Notes under the pieces: generated by a model
The model's database searches: none
Seen by the model: only the letters and a program-made list of their open reading frames with translations
What the model was told of the DNA's origin: nothing
Shown here: piece by piece, positions 1-9,688 of the stretch
Layout of the letters: every line of letters starts with the position of its first letter
Numbering within the stretch: the first letter of the stretch is position 1
Origin: Antarcticimicrobium sediminis
GTDB taxonomy: Bacteria; Pseudomonadota; Alphaproteobacteria; Rhodobacterales; Rhodobacteraceae
Assembly (NCBI RefSeq): GCF_004348975.1
Contig: NZ_SMFP01000008.1
Coordinates: 162,048 to 226,047 of the forward strand
Direction of reading: 5' to 3'
Length of the DNA stretch: 64,000 nucleotides
Position numbers and translations under genes: made by a program

Positions 1-423
1 GGCGGTCCCGAACAGGCAAAACCCCATCGGTTTCTCGGCCTCGGCGTGATGCCCCGGCGGGCGGGTGGCGCAGAACGCGTTGCCGACCTCGCCAGCCAAC
101 ACCATGTCAACCGCCCGCAGCGCCGCGCCGACCCCGCGATAGGCGGCATTCAGCGATCCGGGCGACATCCAGGTGTCCTCGTCCAGCTGCAAAAGCCTTG
201 GCTCGGCCCCCTCTTCGGGCAGCTTTTCGCGCAATTCGTCCAGATAGGATTTCGGATGCAGCCGCAGAATATCGTCGTCCGCCGCCAGCGGCGCGCGCAC
301 CCGCAACAGGTCCAAAGGCTCCAGCGCGGCCAGCACATGCTCAAGCCGCGCTACCTGCTCGGCGTGGCCTTCCGGGGTTTCATGCCGCAGACAGTCGGCG
401 TGGGTGATCAATGCGGTGGTCAT
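1..423 (-). CDS. Histone deacetylase family protein, N-terminal part (cut by window edge)
   Basis: The minus-strand frame opens with ATG at 423 and stays open for 141 codons to the window edge, so the C-terminal half is missing. The translation starts MTTALITHADCLRHETPEGH and contains ATRPPGHHAEAEKPMGFCLF. RPPGHHA is the hallmark of the arginase/deacetylase fold, in which the paired histidines belong to the zinc-dependent active site. Bacterial members deacetylate acetylated lysines, acetylpolyamines or acetoin-type substrates; the substrate cannot be told from this fragment. A GGGAG stretch lies about eight bases before the ATG. It lies downstream of petP-petR on the same strand, with a 96-bp gap, and may be co-transcribed with them. 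Confidence 0.85.
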   Translation of the reverse strand, partial: MTTALITHADCLRHETPEGHAEQVARLEHVLAALEPLDLLRVRAPLAADDDILRLHPKSYLDELREKLPEEGAEPRLLQLDEDTWMSPGSLNAAYRGVGAALRAVDMVLAGEVGNAFCATRPPGHHAEAEKPMGFCLFGTA

Positions 424-519
424 CAAGGCTCCCAAGGGTACGCGCGATCCGGCGCCCTTTTTCTGGCGGAAAATACTCTCGCCGAAGGCGAAACGGGCCA
501 CCCAGCGGCACCGTGACGC

Positions 520-1221
520 TCAGTCCGGCGCCAGCATATAGCCCGCGCCGCGCACGGTCTGCAAATAGCGCGGCTGTTTCGGGTCGGGCTCGATCTTGCG
601 CCGCAACCGCGTGATCTGCACATCCACCGCGCGTTCCTGTGCCTGCCCCCGGTCGCGGCCCAGATCCTCGACCAGCTTGGCCCGGTTCACCGGCTCGCCG
701 GGGCAGGCGGAAAAGATCCGCATCAATTGACTTTCGGTGGCGGTCAGGCGCACCAGTTGATCCCCTCGCCACATCTCGCTGCGTTCGATGTCATAGCGGA
801 TCGGACCCAGATGCAGGATCTTGGGCACCGTCTGCGCCACCGGCGTGTCGGGCATCCGCCGCAGGATCGCGTTGATCCGCAACAGCAGCTCCTTGGGCTC
901 GAAGGGCTTGGCAAGATAGTCGTCGGCGCCCGCTTCCAGCCCGGCGATACGATGCTCGGTCTCGCCGCGCGCGGTCAGCAGCAGGATCGGCGTGGTGATG
1001 GTGTCGCGCAGCGATCGGGTCAGGCTGACCCCATCCTCGCCCGGCATCATCACATCCATCACGATCAGGTCAAACTCCAACCCCGCCAGCACCCGGCGCG
1101 CATGCGCCGCATCGCGGGCAGTGCTGACCAGAAACCCGTGCCGCATCAGAAATTTGCGCAGCAGATCCCGGATCCGCTCATCGTCGTCCACGATCAACAG
1201 GTGTGCGTCCATCCGGCTCAT
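520..1221 (-). CDS. petR: OmpR-family response regulator, PetR-like
   Basis: This is a 233-residue two-domain response regulator. The receiver has the acidic pair after LLIV (residues 12-13), the phospho-acceptor Asp56 in VMDVMMP, Thr83 and Lys105 in the AKPF motif. The C-terminal winged helix (about residues 135-230) ends in RGAGYMLAPD, typical of OmpR/PhoB regulators. In Rhodobacter capsulatus the petP-petR pair lies next to the cytochrome bc1 genes, and PetR there is thought to work without a dedicated kinase. Here the start codon overlaps the stop of the MarR gene as ATGA, so the two are translationally coupled. No histidine kinase lies beside it. The petR name rests on this pairing as well as on sequence. 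Confidence 0.85.
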   Translation of the reverse strand: MSRMDAHLLIVDDDERIRDLLRKFLMRHGFLVSTARDAAHARRVLAGLEFDLIVMDVMMPGEDGVSLTRSLRDTITTPILLLTARGETEHRIAGLEAGADDYLAKPFEPKELLLRINAILRRMPDTPVAQTVPKILHLGPIRYDIERSEMWRGDQLVRLTATESQLMRIFSACPGEPVNRAKLVEDLGRDRGQAQERAVDVQITRLRRKIEPDPKQPRYLQTVRGAGYMLAPD

Positions 1222-1730
1222 CCCGCGCTGTCCCGCAGGCGCGCATAGCTGCGGCGCATATCGGTATCCATCATCGCCTCCAGCACCTTGCGAAATCCGG
1301 CCACCGCCTCGGGTCCGGTGTCGCGAAAGGCGGCGCGCATCCGGGCGCGCTGGGCGTCGGACAGCTTCGATTCCAGCTCATGACCCGCCTCGGTCAGGTA
1401 GAGATGACGCTCACGCTTGTCCAGATTCCCGACCCGGCTTTCGACCAGCCCGTCGGCGATCAGCGTGCGCAGCACCCGGTTCAGCGACTGTTTTGTGACG
1501 CCAAGGATCGTCAGCAGGTTGTTCACCGTGGTGCCCGGCGCGCGGTTGATGAAGTGGATCGCCCGGTGATGCGCCCGGCCATAGGACATATCGGCCAGAA
1601 TGCGATCCGGGTCGGCGGTAAAGCCGCGATAGGCAAAGAACATCGCCTCGATGCCCTGACGCAGTTGCTCGTCGGTGAGGAACAGCAGGCTTTCACCGCT
1701 GTGGATCTGCGCCGTGCGCCCTGCCGTCAT
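1218..1730 (-). CDS. petP: MarR-family transcriptional regulator, PetP-like
   Basis: This is a 170-residue MarR-type winged-helix regulator. The DNA-binding core is visible around NNLLTILGVTKQSLNRVLRT, followed by the wing RVGNLDKRERHLYLTEAG. A much longer frame extends upstream to 1952, but that part overlaps the divergent ilvE promoter and start; the ATG at 1730, giving MTAGRTAQIHSGESLLFL, is the sensible start, with a purine-rich AAGGATGGA before it. The gene is followed by petR with a four-base ATGA overlap. MarR proteins usually bind small ligands and repress divergent or own promoters, so the inverted repeats between this gene and ilvE are candidate operators. Confidence 0.85.
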   Translation of the reverse strand: MTAGRTAQIHSGESLLFLTDEQLRQGIEAMFFAYRGFTADPDRILADMSYGRAHHRAIHFINRAPGTTVNNLLTILGVTKQSLNRVLRTLIADGLVESRVGNLDKRERHLYLTEAGHELESKLSDAQRARMRAAFRDTGPEAVAGFRKVLEAMMDTDMRRSYARLRDSAG

Positions 1731-1781
1731 TGGTTTTCCATCCTTGTTGCGGGCCCCGGTGTTGGCCTGCTCCGACTTTAC

Positions 1782-1857
1782 GTCAGTCTTATTGACATTC
1801 CAAGACCGAACCGATATCGAATCGCATCTTTCGCGCAACTTTATGTCCGTTTCGGAC
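1782..1857. promoter_or_regulatory. Candidate petP/ilvE divergent control region with two inverted repeats
   Basis: The 175-bp spacer between petP and ilvE holds GTCA-N7-TGAC at 1782-1796 and GTCCG-TTT-CGGAC at 1845-1857. The first overlaps a TTGACA (1792-1797) that could be a -35 for ilvE, with a weak TATCGA 17 bases further on. MarR dimers bind inverted repeats of about this size, so one or both may be PetP sites. Assignment to PetP is inference from position. Confidence 0.4.
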
Positions 1858-1905
1858 GTAACAATGCAACAAATAGAAACCACGCAAGAAAATGGAGAGC
1901 GTGAC

Positions 1906-2772
1906 ATGTCGGGATATGATGACCGCGACGGCAAGATCTGGATGGATGGCAAACTGATCGACTGGCGCGAGGCGAACGTCCATATTCTGACCCACGCCCT
2001 GCACTATGCCAGCGCCGTCTTCGAGGGCGAGCGCTGTTACAACGGCAAGATCTTCAAAGGGGTCGAGCATTCCCATCGCCTGCGCAATTCGGCGCAGCTT
2101 CTGGATATGGATATCCCGTTTTCGGTCGAAGAGATCGAGGCGGCGAAATATGCCATGCTCAAGGCCAACGGCTGGACCGATGCCTATGTGCGGGCGGTGG
2201 CCTGGCGCGGCGCGGGCGAGGACATGGGCGTTTCGGCGGCCCGCAACCCGGTGCGTCTGGCGGTGGCCGGTTGGGAATGGGGCAACTACTATGGCGATGC
2301 CAAGATGACGGGCGCCAAGCTCGACATCGCGAAATGGAAACGCCCCAGCCCCGAAACGATCCCGGTGCACGCCAAGGCCGCCGGTCTTTACATGATCTGC
2401 ACCATGTCGAAACATGCGGCCGAGGCCAAAGGCTGTTCTGACGCGCTGTTCATGGATTATCGCGGCTATGTGGCCGAATGCACCGGCGCCAACATCTTTT
2501 TCGTCAAGGATGGCGAGGTGCACACACCGCTGCCCGACAGTTTCCTGAACGGGATCACCCGCCAGACCGTGATCGCTCTGCTCAAGGAAAAGGGCATCCG
2601 GGTCTATGAGCGTCACATCGAACCCTATGAGTTGGAAGGCTTCGAGCAATGCTGGCTGACCGGCACCGCCGCCGAGGTCACCGCCGTGGGCCAGATCGGC
2701 GATTATACCTTTGAGGTCGGCGCGCTGACCCGCGACATCTCCGCGAGCTATGAAAAATTGGTGCGGAGCTGA
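1906..2772 (+). CDS. ilvE: Branched-chain amino-acid aminotransferase
   Basis: This 288-residue fold-type IV PLP aminotransferase transfers the amino group between branched-chain amino acids and 2-oxoglutarate. The PLP lysine is Lys157 in PVHAKAAG, and Glu191 in AECTGANIFF matches the conserved glutamate that contacts the pyridine nitrogen. The N-terminal DGKLIDWREANVHILTHALH and GITRQTVI near residue 220 are typical of class IIIA/IlvE enzymes. The frame is open upstream to 1675, but the ATG at 1906 has a GGAGAG Shine-Dalgarno and gives the usual family length. It is divergent from petP and followed by a strong hairpin terminator. Confidence 0.93.
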   Translation: MSGYDDRDGKIWMDGKLIDWREANVHILTHALHYASAVFEGERCYNGKIFKGVEHSHRLRNSAQLLDMDIPFSVEEIEAAKYAMLKANGWTDAYVRAVAWRGAGEDMGVSAARNPVRLAVAGWEWGNYYGDAKMTGAKLDIAKWKRPSPETIPVHAKAAGLYMICTMSKHAAEAKGCSDALFMDYRGYVAECTGANIFFVKDGEVHTPLPDSFLNGITRQTVIALLKEKGIRVYERHIEPYELEGFEQCWLTGTAAEVTAVGQIGDYTFEVGALTRDISASYEKLVRS

Positions 2773-2811
2773 TATTCAGCGCGGAATTTGAGTATTTTTA
2801 ACAAGAAGAAG

Positions 2812-2842
2812 CAGGGGGGCGGTTTTGCGCCCCCCTGTCGTT
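2812..2842 (+). terminator. Rho-independent terminator after ilvE, possibly bidirectional
   Basis: A perfect 10-bp stem (CAGGGGGGCG with CGCCCCCCTG) has a six-base loop GTTTTG and is followed by TCGTTTGC. On the other strand the stem is followed by CTTCTTCTTGTT, so it may also stop the convergent argE transcript. Confidence 0.6.
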
Positions 2843-2860
2843 TGCTCTCGGTCGGGAGTG

Positions 2861-4045
2861 TTACGCCTGCCCGTCGTTGCCGAGCAGCGCTGCCGACCGG
2901 CCGAGCCGCGCCAGCATGTCCAGACAGGCCTGCATCTGATCCAGGCTGACGAATTCGTCCGGCTTGTGCGCCTGATCAATCGAGCCCGGCCCACAGACCA
3001 CCACCGACATGCCGAATTTCTGGAACAACCCGGCCTCGGTGCCGAACGGCACCACATGCGCCCCGTTCGCCCCGACCAGCCGCGCCACCAGATCGCGCGC
3101 CGCGTTCTCCTCCATCGGGATCAGCCCGGCGACCTCGCCGATCACCTCGGTTTCGATCCATGCCTCTTCGCTGACCGCGCGCATCGCCGGCAGCAGTTCA
3201 TGATCGACATAGGCCGCCACCGCCTCTTTGATGAAATCCACGTCGCTGTCCTGAACCGGGCGCATTTCCCAGTCGATCTCGGCCTTGCCGGCGATCACGT
3301 TATGGGCCACCCCGCCCGCGATTCGTCCGACGTTCAGCGTGGTCCAGGGCGGATCGAACCGGCTGGGATCGGGGGCGCGCAGCATCAGCGCCTGGCGCAG
3401 CTCGATCAGCCGGGTGACATAGCGCGCCGCATATTCCGCCGCGTTCACCCCGCGTTCAGGTGACGAGCCGTGCCCCTCGAGCCCGGAAAACCGCACGGTA
3501 TATTCGCAACAGCCCTTGTGCCCTTCGATCACCTGCATCGAGGTCGGCTCGCCGATGATGGCCATCGCCGGGCGCAGCCCGCGCCGCTCCAACTCGGGCA
3601 CCAAGGCGCGGGCACCAAGGCAGCCGACCTCTTCGTCATAGGTGAAGGCGAAATGCACCGGGCGGCGCAGATTTGCCTGTGCAAAGTCCTGCGCCATCAC
3701 CGTGGCGGCGGCGATGAACCCCTTCATGTCGCAACTGCCACGCCCGTACAGCAGCCCGTCGGTTTCGCGCAGGGTGAAGGGATCGCTGCTCCAGTCCTGA
3801 TCCGCCACCGGCACCACGTCGGTATGCCCTGACAGCACGATGCCACCGGGCACGTCCGGCCCGATACTGGCGAAAAGATTGGCCTTTTTCCCGGTTCGGT
3901 CGCTGAACAGCTCGACCCGCGCGCCACAGGCCTCCAGCCGCTGCGCCAATTCGGCGATCAACGCCAGATTGCTGTCCGCCGAAACGGTCGGATAGGCGAT
4001 CAGACGCTCCAGCAGCGCCACGCTTTCGGCCAGTCGCGCGCTCAT
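2861..4045 (-). CDS. argE: M20-family deacetylase, ArgE/acetylornithine deacetylase type
   Basis: This is a 394-residue metallopeptidase-fold amidohydrolase. Zinc-site motifs are in order: His74 in [10 protein letters not shown], Asp106 in GRGSCDMKGF, the Glu138-Glu139 pair in YDEEVG, Glu166 in IGEPTS, and a C-terminal His in DQAHKPDEFV. The family removes the acetyl group from N-acetylornithine or related N-acetyl amino acids. The start at 4045 overlaps the stop of the upstream gene as ATGA, so it is coupled to the DoeA-like hydrolase. That context suggests a substrate such as N-acetyl-diaminobutyrate and not necessarily acetylornithine, but this is inference; sequence alone fits ArgE. Confidence 0.8.
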   Translation of the reverse strand: MSARLAESVALLERLIAYPTVSADSNLALIAELAQRLEACGARVELFSDRTGKKANLFASIGPDVPGGIVLSGHTDVVPVADQDWSSDPFTLRETDGLLYGRGSCDMKGFIAAATVMAQDFAQANLRRPVHFAFTYDEEVGCLGARALVPELERRGLRPAMAIIGEPTSMQVIEGHKGCCEYTVRFSGLEGHGSSPERGVNAAEYAARYVTRLIELRQALMLRAPDPSRFDPPWTTLNVGRIAGGVAHNVIAGKAEIDWEMRPVQDSDVDFIKEAVAAYVDHELLPAMRAVSEEAWIETEVIGEVAGLIPMEENAARDLVARLVGANGAHVVPFGTEAGLFQKFGMSVVVCGPGSIDQAHKPDEFVSLDQMQACLDMLARLGRSAALLGNDGQA

Positions 4046-5226
4046 GGTTTGACGAACATCTTTCTGGGGCGGTTGCAAAAGGTCTCGGCCGCGCCCTCGT
4101 CGCGGATCAGGATGCTTTCGGTGATCTCAAGCCCCCAGTCGAACATCCACAGCCCCGGCATGAAATGAAAGGTCATGCCCGGTTCCAGCACGGTTTCATC
4201 CTCCGGACGCAGCGAAATCGTCCGCTCGCCCCAGTCGGGCGGATAGCTCAGCCCGATAGGATAGCCACAGCGCGCACTGCGCTCGATCCCGGCGCGCTCC
4301 AGCGGTTCGGCCAGCGCATTGGCGATGTCACAGGCGCGGTTGCCCGGCCGCGCGGCCTCTAACCCGGCTTCCAGCCCTTCGATCAGCGCCGCCTCGGCCC
4401 GCAACAGGAAATCCGGTGGCGTGCCAAGGAAGATCGTGCGGCAAAACGGCGTGTGATAGCGTCGATAGCAGCCGGAAACCTCGAAGAAGGTGGCATGCCC
4501 GGTTTCGAACGGGCGACCGTCCCATGTCAGGTGCGGCGCGGCGGCGTCCGGCCCCGAGGGCAACAGCGGCACGATCGCCGGGTAATCGCCCCAGGCCCCC
4601 TCGACGCCGCGAATCGCATCGCGAAAGATTTCCGCCACCACCTCGTTCTTCGGCGCGCCGGGCTCGACCCGTTCCAACAGCCCGTCGATGATCTTTTCCG
4701 AAATCTGCGCCGATTTGCGCATGAAGGCGATTTCGGGCGCCGATTTCACCGCGCGCTGCCAGTTCACCAGCGCGGTCGCATCGACCCAGAACACCTGCGA
4801 CAGCGTCGACGAGAGGGTCTCGAACGCCTTGGCCGAGAAATAGTAATTGTCCATCTCGACGCCGATCCGGGCCTGCTCCAACCCCAGCCCGGCCAATCGC
4901 GCCGACAGATCCTGCATCGGGTGGCGTTCCGTTGATTGCACGTAATTGTCGGCATAGCTCCAGATCCGGTCTTCCGCCATCCAGACGGTGCGCAGCGCGC
5001 CATTTGCGTCCTGATTGCGGCCCCACCAGATCGGATCGGCATCCGGCAGGATGATCACGCCCTGATGCACATAAAACGACCAGCCGTCATATCCGGTCAG
5101 CCAAGCCTGATTCGACGGATCGGTGACAAACAACGCATCCAGACCCCGTTCGGTCATCTCATGACGGGTCAGATCCAGACGGCGCTGGTATTCGGAAAGG
5201 GAAAACGGCAGGTCATTCGCAGTCAT
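4042..5226 (-). CDS. doeA: M24/creatinase-fold hydrolase, DoeA/EutD (ectoine hydrolase)-like
   Basis: This 394-residue protein has an N-terminal creatinase domain (about 10-155) and a pita-bread C-terminal domain (about 165-385). The usual metal ligands of M24 peptidases are not kept: where the two aspartates are expected it reads FFEVSGCYRRYHTPFCRT. A histidine in PHLTWD (His232) is in the place of the creatinase catalytic histidine. This metal-free pattern is shared with creatinase and, as I recall, with ectoine hydrolase DoeA/EutD, which opens the ectoine ring. Partnering with an N-acetyl deacetylase fits the two-step ectoine route (hydrolase then deacetylase). The start at 5226 has GAGG upstream. 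Alternatives are a proline dipeptidase-like or creatinase-like enzyme of other specificity. Confidence 0.65.
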   Translation of the reverse strand: MTANDLPFSLSEYQRRLDLTRHEMTERGLDALFVTDPSNQAWLTGYDGWSFYVHQGVIILPDADPIWWGRNQDANGALRTVWMAEDRIWSYADNYVQSTERHPMQDLSARLAGLGLEQARIGVEMDNYYFSAKAFETLSSTLSQVFWVDATALVNWQRAVKSAPEIAFMRKSAQISEKIIDGLLERVEPGAPKNEVVAEIFRDAIRGVEGAWGDYPAIVPLLPSGPDAAAPHLTWDGRPFETGHATFFEVSGCYRRYHTPFCRTIFLGTPPDFLLRAEAALIEGLEAGLEAARPGNRACDIANALAEPLERAGIERSARCGYPIGLSYPPDWGERTISLRPEDETVLEPGMTFHFMPGLWMFDWGLEITESILIRDEGAAETFCNRPRKMFVKP

Positions 5227-5530
5227 TTCGCGCCTCGTTAAACAGACAGGGAGTCGGCCCATAAGGGCACAAGCTACGGCCCGGACAAATAACTTTCTCA
5301 CCTAATGCAGAGCGCGCGAAACGCCCTCTGCAACTGCCTAATTAAGCGGCGTCGCATCATGTTGTGGCGTGGAATATTTCAACCACTATAGAGCCTGTTG
5401 TGGGAGCCGGAGAATAAAACCGAATTGGCCATTTTTAGTAAACGGGTTGCACAACGGGCGCTAACAGGGTTTATTTCATTATAGAAAGCGGCGCAGATCG
5501 CGAACTTAACGATTACACGGGGAGCCACCT
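5227..5530. promoter_or_regulatory. 304-bp divergent promoter region between the doeA-like gene and the ABC operon
   Basis: No coding frame is seen. The region is the most AT-rich part of the neighbourhood. For the plus strand, TTGCAC at 5447-5452 is followed after 17 bases by TTTATT (5470-5475), a plausible sigma-70 promoter for the transporter operon. No clear operator was found. Confidence 0.4.
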
Positions 5531-6631
5531 TTGGCCGATACATCAAGCAACGATGCGTTCGTCGAATTCGAACGTGTGCAGAAAAGCTATGATGGCGAAA
5601 TTCTAGTCGTCAAAGATCTCAACCTGCAAATACCGAAGGGCGAGTTTCTGACAATGCTTGGCCCCTCGGGCTCTGGCAAGACCACCTGCCTGATGATGCT
5701 GGCCGGGTTCGAAACCGCCACCCATGGCGAAATCAAACTCGATGGTCGGCCAATCAATAACATCCCACCGCACAAACGCGGCATTGGCATGGTGTTCCAG
5801 AACTACGCCCTGTTCCCGCATATGACGATCAACGAAAACCTGAGCTTTCCGCTCGAGGTGCGCAAGATCGGCAAGTCCGACCGCGAGGCCAAGGTCAAGC
5901 GTGCGCTCGACATGGTCGAGATGGGCGATTTCGGCGGTCGGCGTCCGGCACAGCTTTCGGGCGGTCAGCAACAGCGGATCGCGCTGGCCCGGGCGCTTGT
6001 GTTCGAACCCGAGTTGGTGTTGATGGATGAACCGCTGGGCGCGCTCGACAAGCAGCTGCGCGAAAAGATGCAGTTCGAGATCACCGACCTGGCGCACCGT
6101 CTGGGCATCACCGTGGTCTATGTGACCCACGACCAGACCGAGGCCTTGACCATGTCCGACCGCGTCGCCGTGTTCGATGATGGTCGCATCCAGCAGATCG
6201 CACCGCCGGATGAGCTTTACGAGAGCCCGCAGAACAGTTTCGTCGCCCAGTTTATCGGCGAGAACAATACGCTTGAAGGCACCGTGAAGGAACTGAGCGA
6301 AGGGCTGGCCCTGGTCCAGCTCGACGATGGCGAGATGGTTGATTGCATGCCCGTCAACGTGTCCAAAGTGGGCGAGCGTACCAAGGTGTCGATCCGCCCC
6401 GAACGGGTCGAATTCCAGAAAGAGCGTCTGAAAGAAGGCGCGCATATGCTCAAGGCGACGGTCAAGGAGTTCATCTATATGGGCGACGTGTTCCGCACCC
6501 GCCTCAGCGTCGCCGGCAATGATGATTTCATCATCAAGTCGCGCAACGCCCCGGATCAGGTTCGCTTGAAACCGGGACAACAGATCGAGATCGGCTGGCT
6601 TCACGAAGATTGCCGGGCGCTCGACGCTTAA
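5531..6631 (+). CDS. ABC transporter ATP-binding protein, PotA-type (polyamine/opine class)
   Basis: This 366-residue ATPase energises the importer encoded downstream. Walker A is GPSGSGKTT (44-52), Q-loop at VFQNYALFPH, signature LSGGQQQRIAL (142-152), Walker B ELVLMDEPLG (161-170) and H-loop His200. A C-terminal TOBE domain (about 285-360) is typical of the PotA/FbpC group. The start is a TTG at 5531 preceded by GGGGAGCCACC; no ATG gives a complete N-terminus. It is the first gene of a four-gene operon (ATPase, binding protein, two permeases) divergent from the DoeA-like hydrolase. Confidence 0.9.
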   Translation: MADTSSNDAFVEFERVQKSYDGEILVVKDLNLQIPKGEFLTMLGPSGSGKTTCLMMLAGFETATHGEIKLDGRPINNIPPHKRGIGMVFQNYALFPHMTINENLSFPLEVRKIGKSDREAKVKRALDMVEMGDFGGRRPAQLSGGQQQRIALARALVFEPELVLMDEPLGALDKQLREKMQFEITDLAHRLGITVVYVTHDQTEALTMSDRVAVFDDGRIQQIAPPDELYESPQNSFVAQFIGENNTLEGTVKELSEGLALVQLDDGEMVDCMPVNVSKVGERTKVSIRPERVEFQKERLKEGAHMLKATVKEFIYMGDVFRTRLSVAGNDDFIIKSRNAPDQVRLKPGQQIEIGWLHEDCRALDA

Positions 6632-6723
6632 GGCACGAATGTGCCGCAACCCCGGCGACCAGACCGGGGGTGTTCAAGAAAACGCGACCCTAAATCGCGA
6701 TAACCACAAGGAGAGTCTGACAT

Positions 6724-7830
<1,107 letters not shown>

Positions 7831-8016
7831 GGCCCCGTTGCAACGATTGATGGGTGGGCCCGGTCACCGGGCCCATCCCCCGCCCTGCCGGGGTGGCACG
7901 CCGAAAGGCGATGACGCCGATCCGCGCAGGACAAACGCCCCGACCACCATATCCGGGGCAGGGAACTTGAACGCCGCGCGGCCGACAGCGTCATCAACGT
8001 GGCGGAGGGCACAGAC

Positions 8017-9612
8017 ATGAGCGATCTCAAGAGCACCGGTCCACAGGCGGCCGCCGCACCCCCCCCCGCAGGCGAACCGGGCGGCCCGGTTCTGGCCGCT
8101 GACGGTACGCCGCTCAAACGCAGCCTCAACCGCGCCCTCAGACGGCAGAAGTTACGCGCATTGATGCTGATCGCGCCGCTGCTGCTGTTTGTGCTGCTGA
8201 CCTTTATCGCGCCGATCGCCGACATGTTGTTCCGCTCGGTCGAGAACCAGATCGTCTCTGAAACGCTGCCTGAAACTGTCGTGGTGCTGCACAGCTGGGA
8301 TAGCGAGAGCGGCGAAGCGCCCGCCGAACCGGTGTTTGACGCCTTCTATGTCGATCTGTTCCTCGCGCAGGAACAAAAACTGCACACCCGGCTCGGCTCC
8401 CGCCTGAACTATGAAAAGACCGGCATGTCCTCGCTGTTCCGCAAATCGGGACGCCGCGTGGGCAAGTTCGACACCGATATCTATACTGATCAGCTCATCG
8501 CGCTGGACCCAAGCTGGAAAGACCCGGCCACATGGGTCGCGATGATGGCGGACAGCGGCGACCGCGCCGCGCTGCCCTTCACCGCCCGGACCTGGGATCG
8601 CTGGGTCGCCTATCTTGCGACCGAAGGCGACGACCCCGCCAAGACCAAGATCGAGGATGTCCTCTTTACCACCCTCTATCTCGATCTGCGCGCAACCAAT
8701 GGCAGCGGTGCCAGCGACGCCCGCATCACCCAGGCGGCGCAGGCCGCCGCCGGGTTCGAAACCGTCAGCCTGCGCGATCAATTCGCCGATGCCGACAAGA
8801 ACTGGATGGACCCGGAGGTCTGGGGCACGATCAAGGCGTTCTCGCCGCGCTATACCCCCGGCTATTTCCTCAATTCCGTGGATATGCAGAAAACCCCGCA
8901 TGGCATCGAAACCCGGCCCGAGAACCAGCAGATCTATATGATGCTGTTCAAGCGGACCATCTTCATGTCGCTGGTGATTACGCTGTCCTGCGTGATGCTG
9001 GGCTATCCGGTGGCGTGGATTCTGGCCAACCTGCCGACGCGCACCGCCAACCTGTTGATGATCCTTGTGCTGCTGCCGTTCTGGACCTCGCTCTTGGTAC
9101 GGACCTCGGCGTGGAAGGTGATGCTGCAACAGCAGGGCGTGATCAACGACACGCTGGTCTGGCTGGGGATCGTCGACGATGCCGACCGGCTGGTGATGAT
9201 CAACAACCAGTTCGGCACTATCGTGGCGATGACACATATCCTGCTGCCGTTCATGATCCTGCCGCTGTATTCGGTGATGCAGACGATCCAGCCAACCTAT
9301 CTGCGCGCGGCGAAATCGCTGGGCGCGACCAATTGGACGGCGTTCTGGCGGGTCTATTTCCCGCAAAGCGTGCCGGGGATTGGCGCGGGCTCGATCCTCG
9401 TCTTCATCCTGTCGATCGGCTATTACATCACCCCCGAGATCGTTGGCGGCACCACCGGGACATTCATCTCGAACCGGATCGCCTATCACATCTCGTCCTC
9501 GCTCAACTGGGGGCTTGGCGCCGCGCTTGGCGCGATCCTGCTCGCCGCCGTGATGCTGCTGTACTGGGCCTATGACAAGGTCGTCGGCATCGACAACGTG
9601 AAGCTGGGATAG
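8017..9612 (+). CDS. ABC transporter permease with a large extra periplasmic domain
   Basis: This 531-residue PotB-type permease is almost twice the usual 280-300 residues. After a proline/alanine-rich cytoplasmic N-terminus (about 1-45) comes TM1 (about 48-72), then roughly 230 residues predicted outside the membrane (about 77-305), then the normal permease core from about 314. The EAA-type loop reads YLRAAKSLGATNWTAFWRVYFP. I chose ATG 8017 over an in-frame GTG at 7999 because GGAGGG lies seven bases before 8017. It is third in the operon. The inserted domain might contact the binding protein or ligand; that is inference. Confidence 0.88.
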   Translation: MSDLKSTGPQAAAAPPPAGEPGGPVLAADGTPLKRSLNRALRRQKLRALMLIAPLLLFVLLTFIAPIADMLFRSVENQIVSETLPETVVVLHSWDSESGEAPAEPVFDAFYVDLFLAQEQKLHTRLGSRLNYEKTGMSSLFRKSGRRVGKFDTDIYTDQLIALDPSWKDPATWVAMMADSGDRAALPFTARTWDRWVAYLATEGDDPAKTKIEDVLFTTLYLDLRATNGSGASDARITQAAQAAAGFETVSLRDQFADADKNWMDPEVWGTIKAFSPRYTPGYFLNSVDMQKTPHGIETRPENQQIYMMLFKRTIFMSLVITLSCVMLGYPVAWILANLPTRTANLLMILVLLPFWTSLLVRTSAWKVMLQQQGVINDTLVWLGIVDDADRLVMINNQFGTIVAMTHILLPFMILPLYSVMQTIQPTYLRAAKSLGATNWTAFWRVYFPQSVPGIGAGSILVFILSIGYYITPEIVGGTTGTFISNRIAYHISSSLNWGLGAALGAILLAAVMLLYWAYDKVVGIDNVKLG

Positions 9613-9688
9613 GGCCATGAACACCGCGAAACATAACCGTCCTCGCCCCGCCGTATCGATCGGCACCTTTGGAAAGGGAGACTGAGAC

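Noticed and set aside
1675..1905. N-terminal extension of IlvE
   Set aside because: It overlaps petP on the other strand and lacks a ribosome-binding site; ATG 1906 has one.
7999..8016. GTG start for the first permease
   Set aside because: The GGAGGG lies just after this GTG and correctly before the ATG at 8017.
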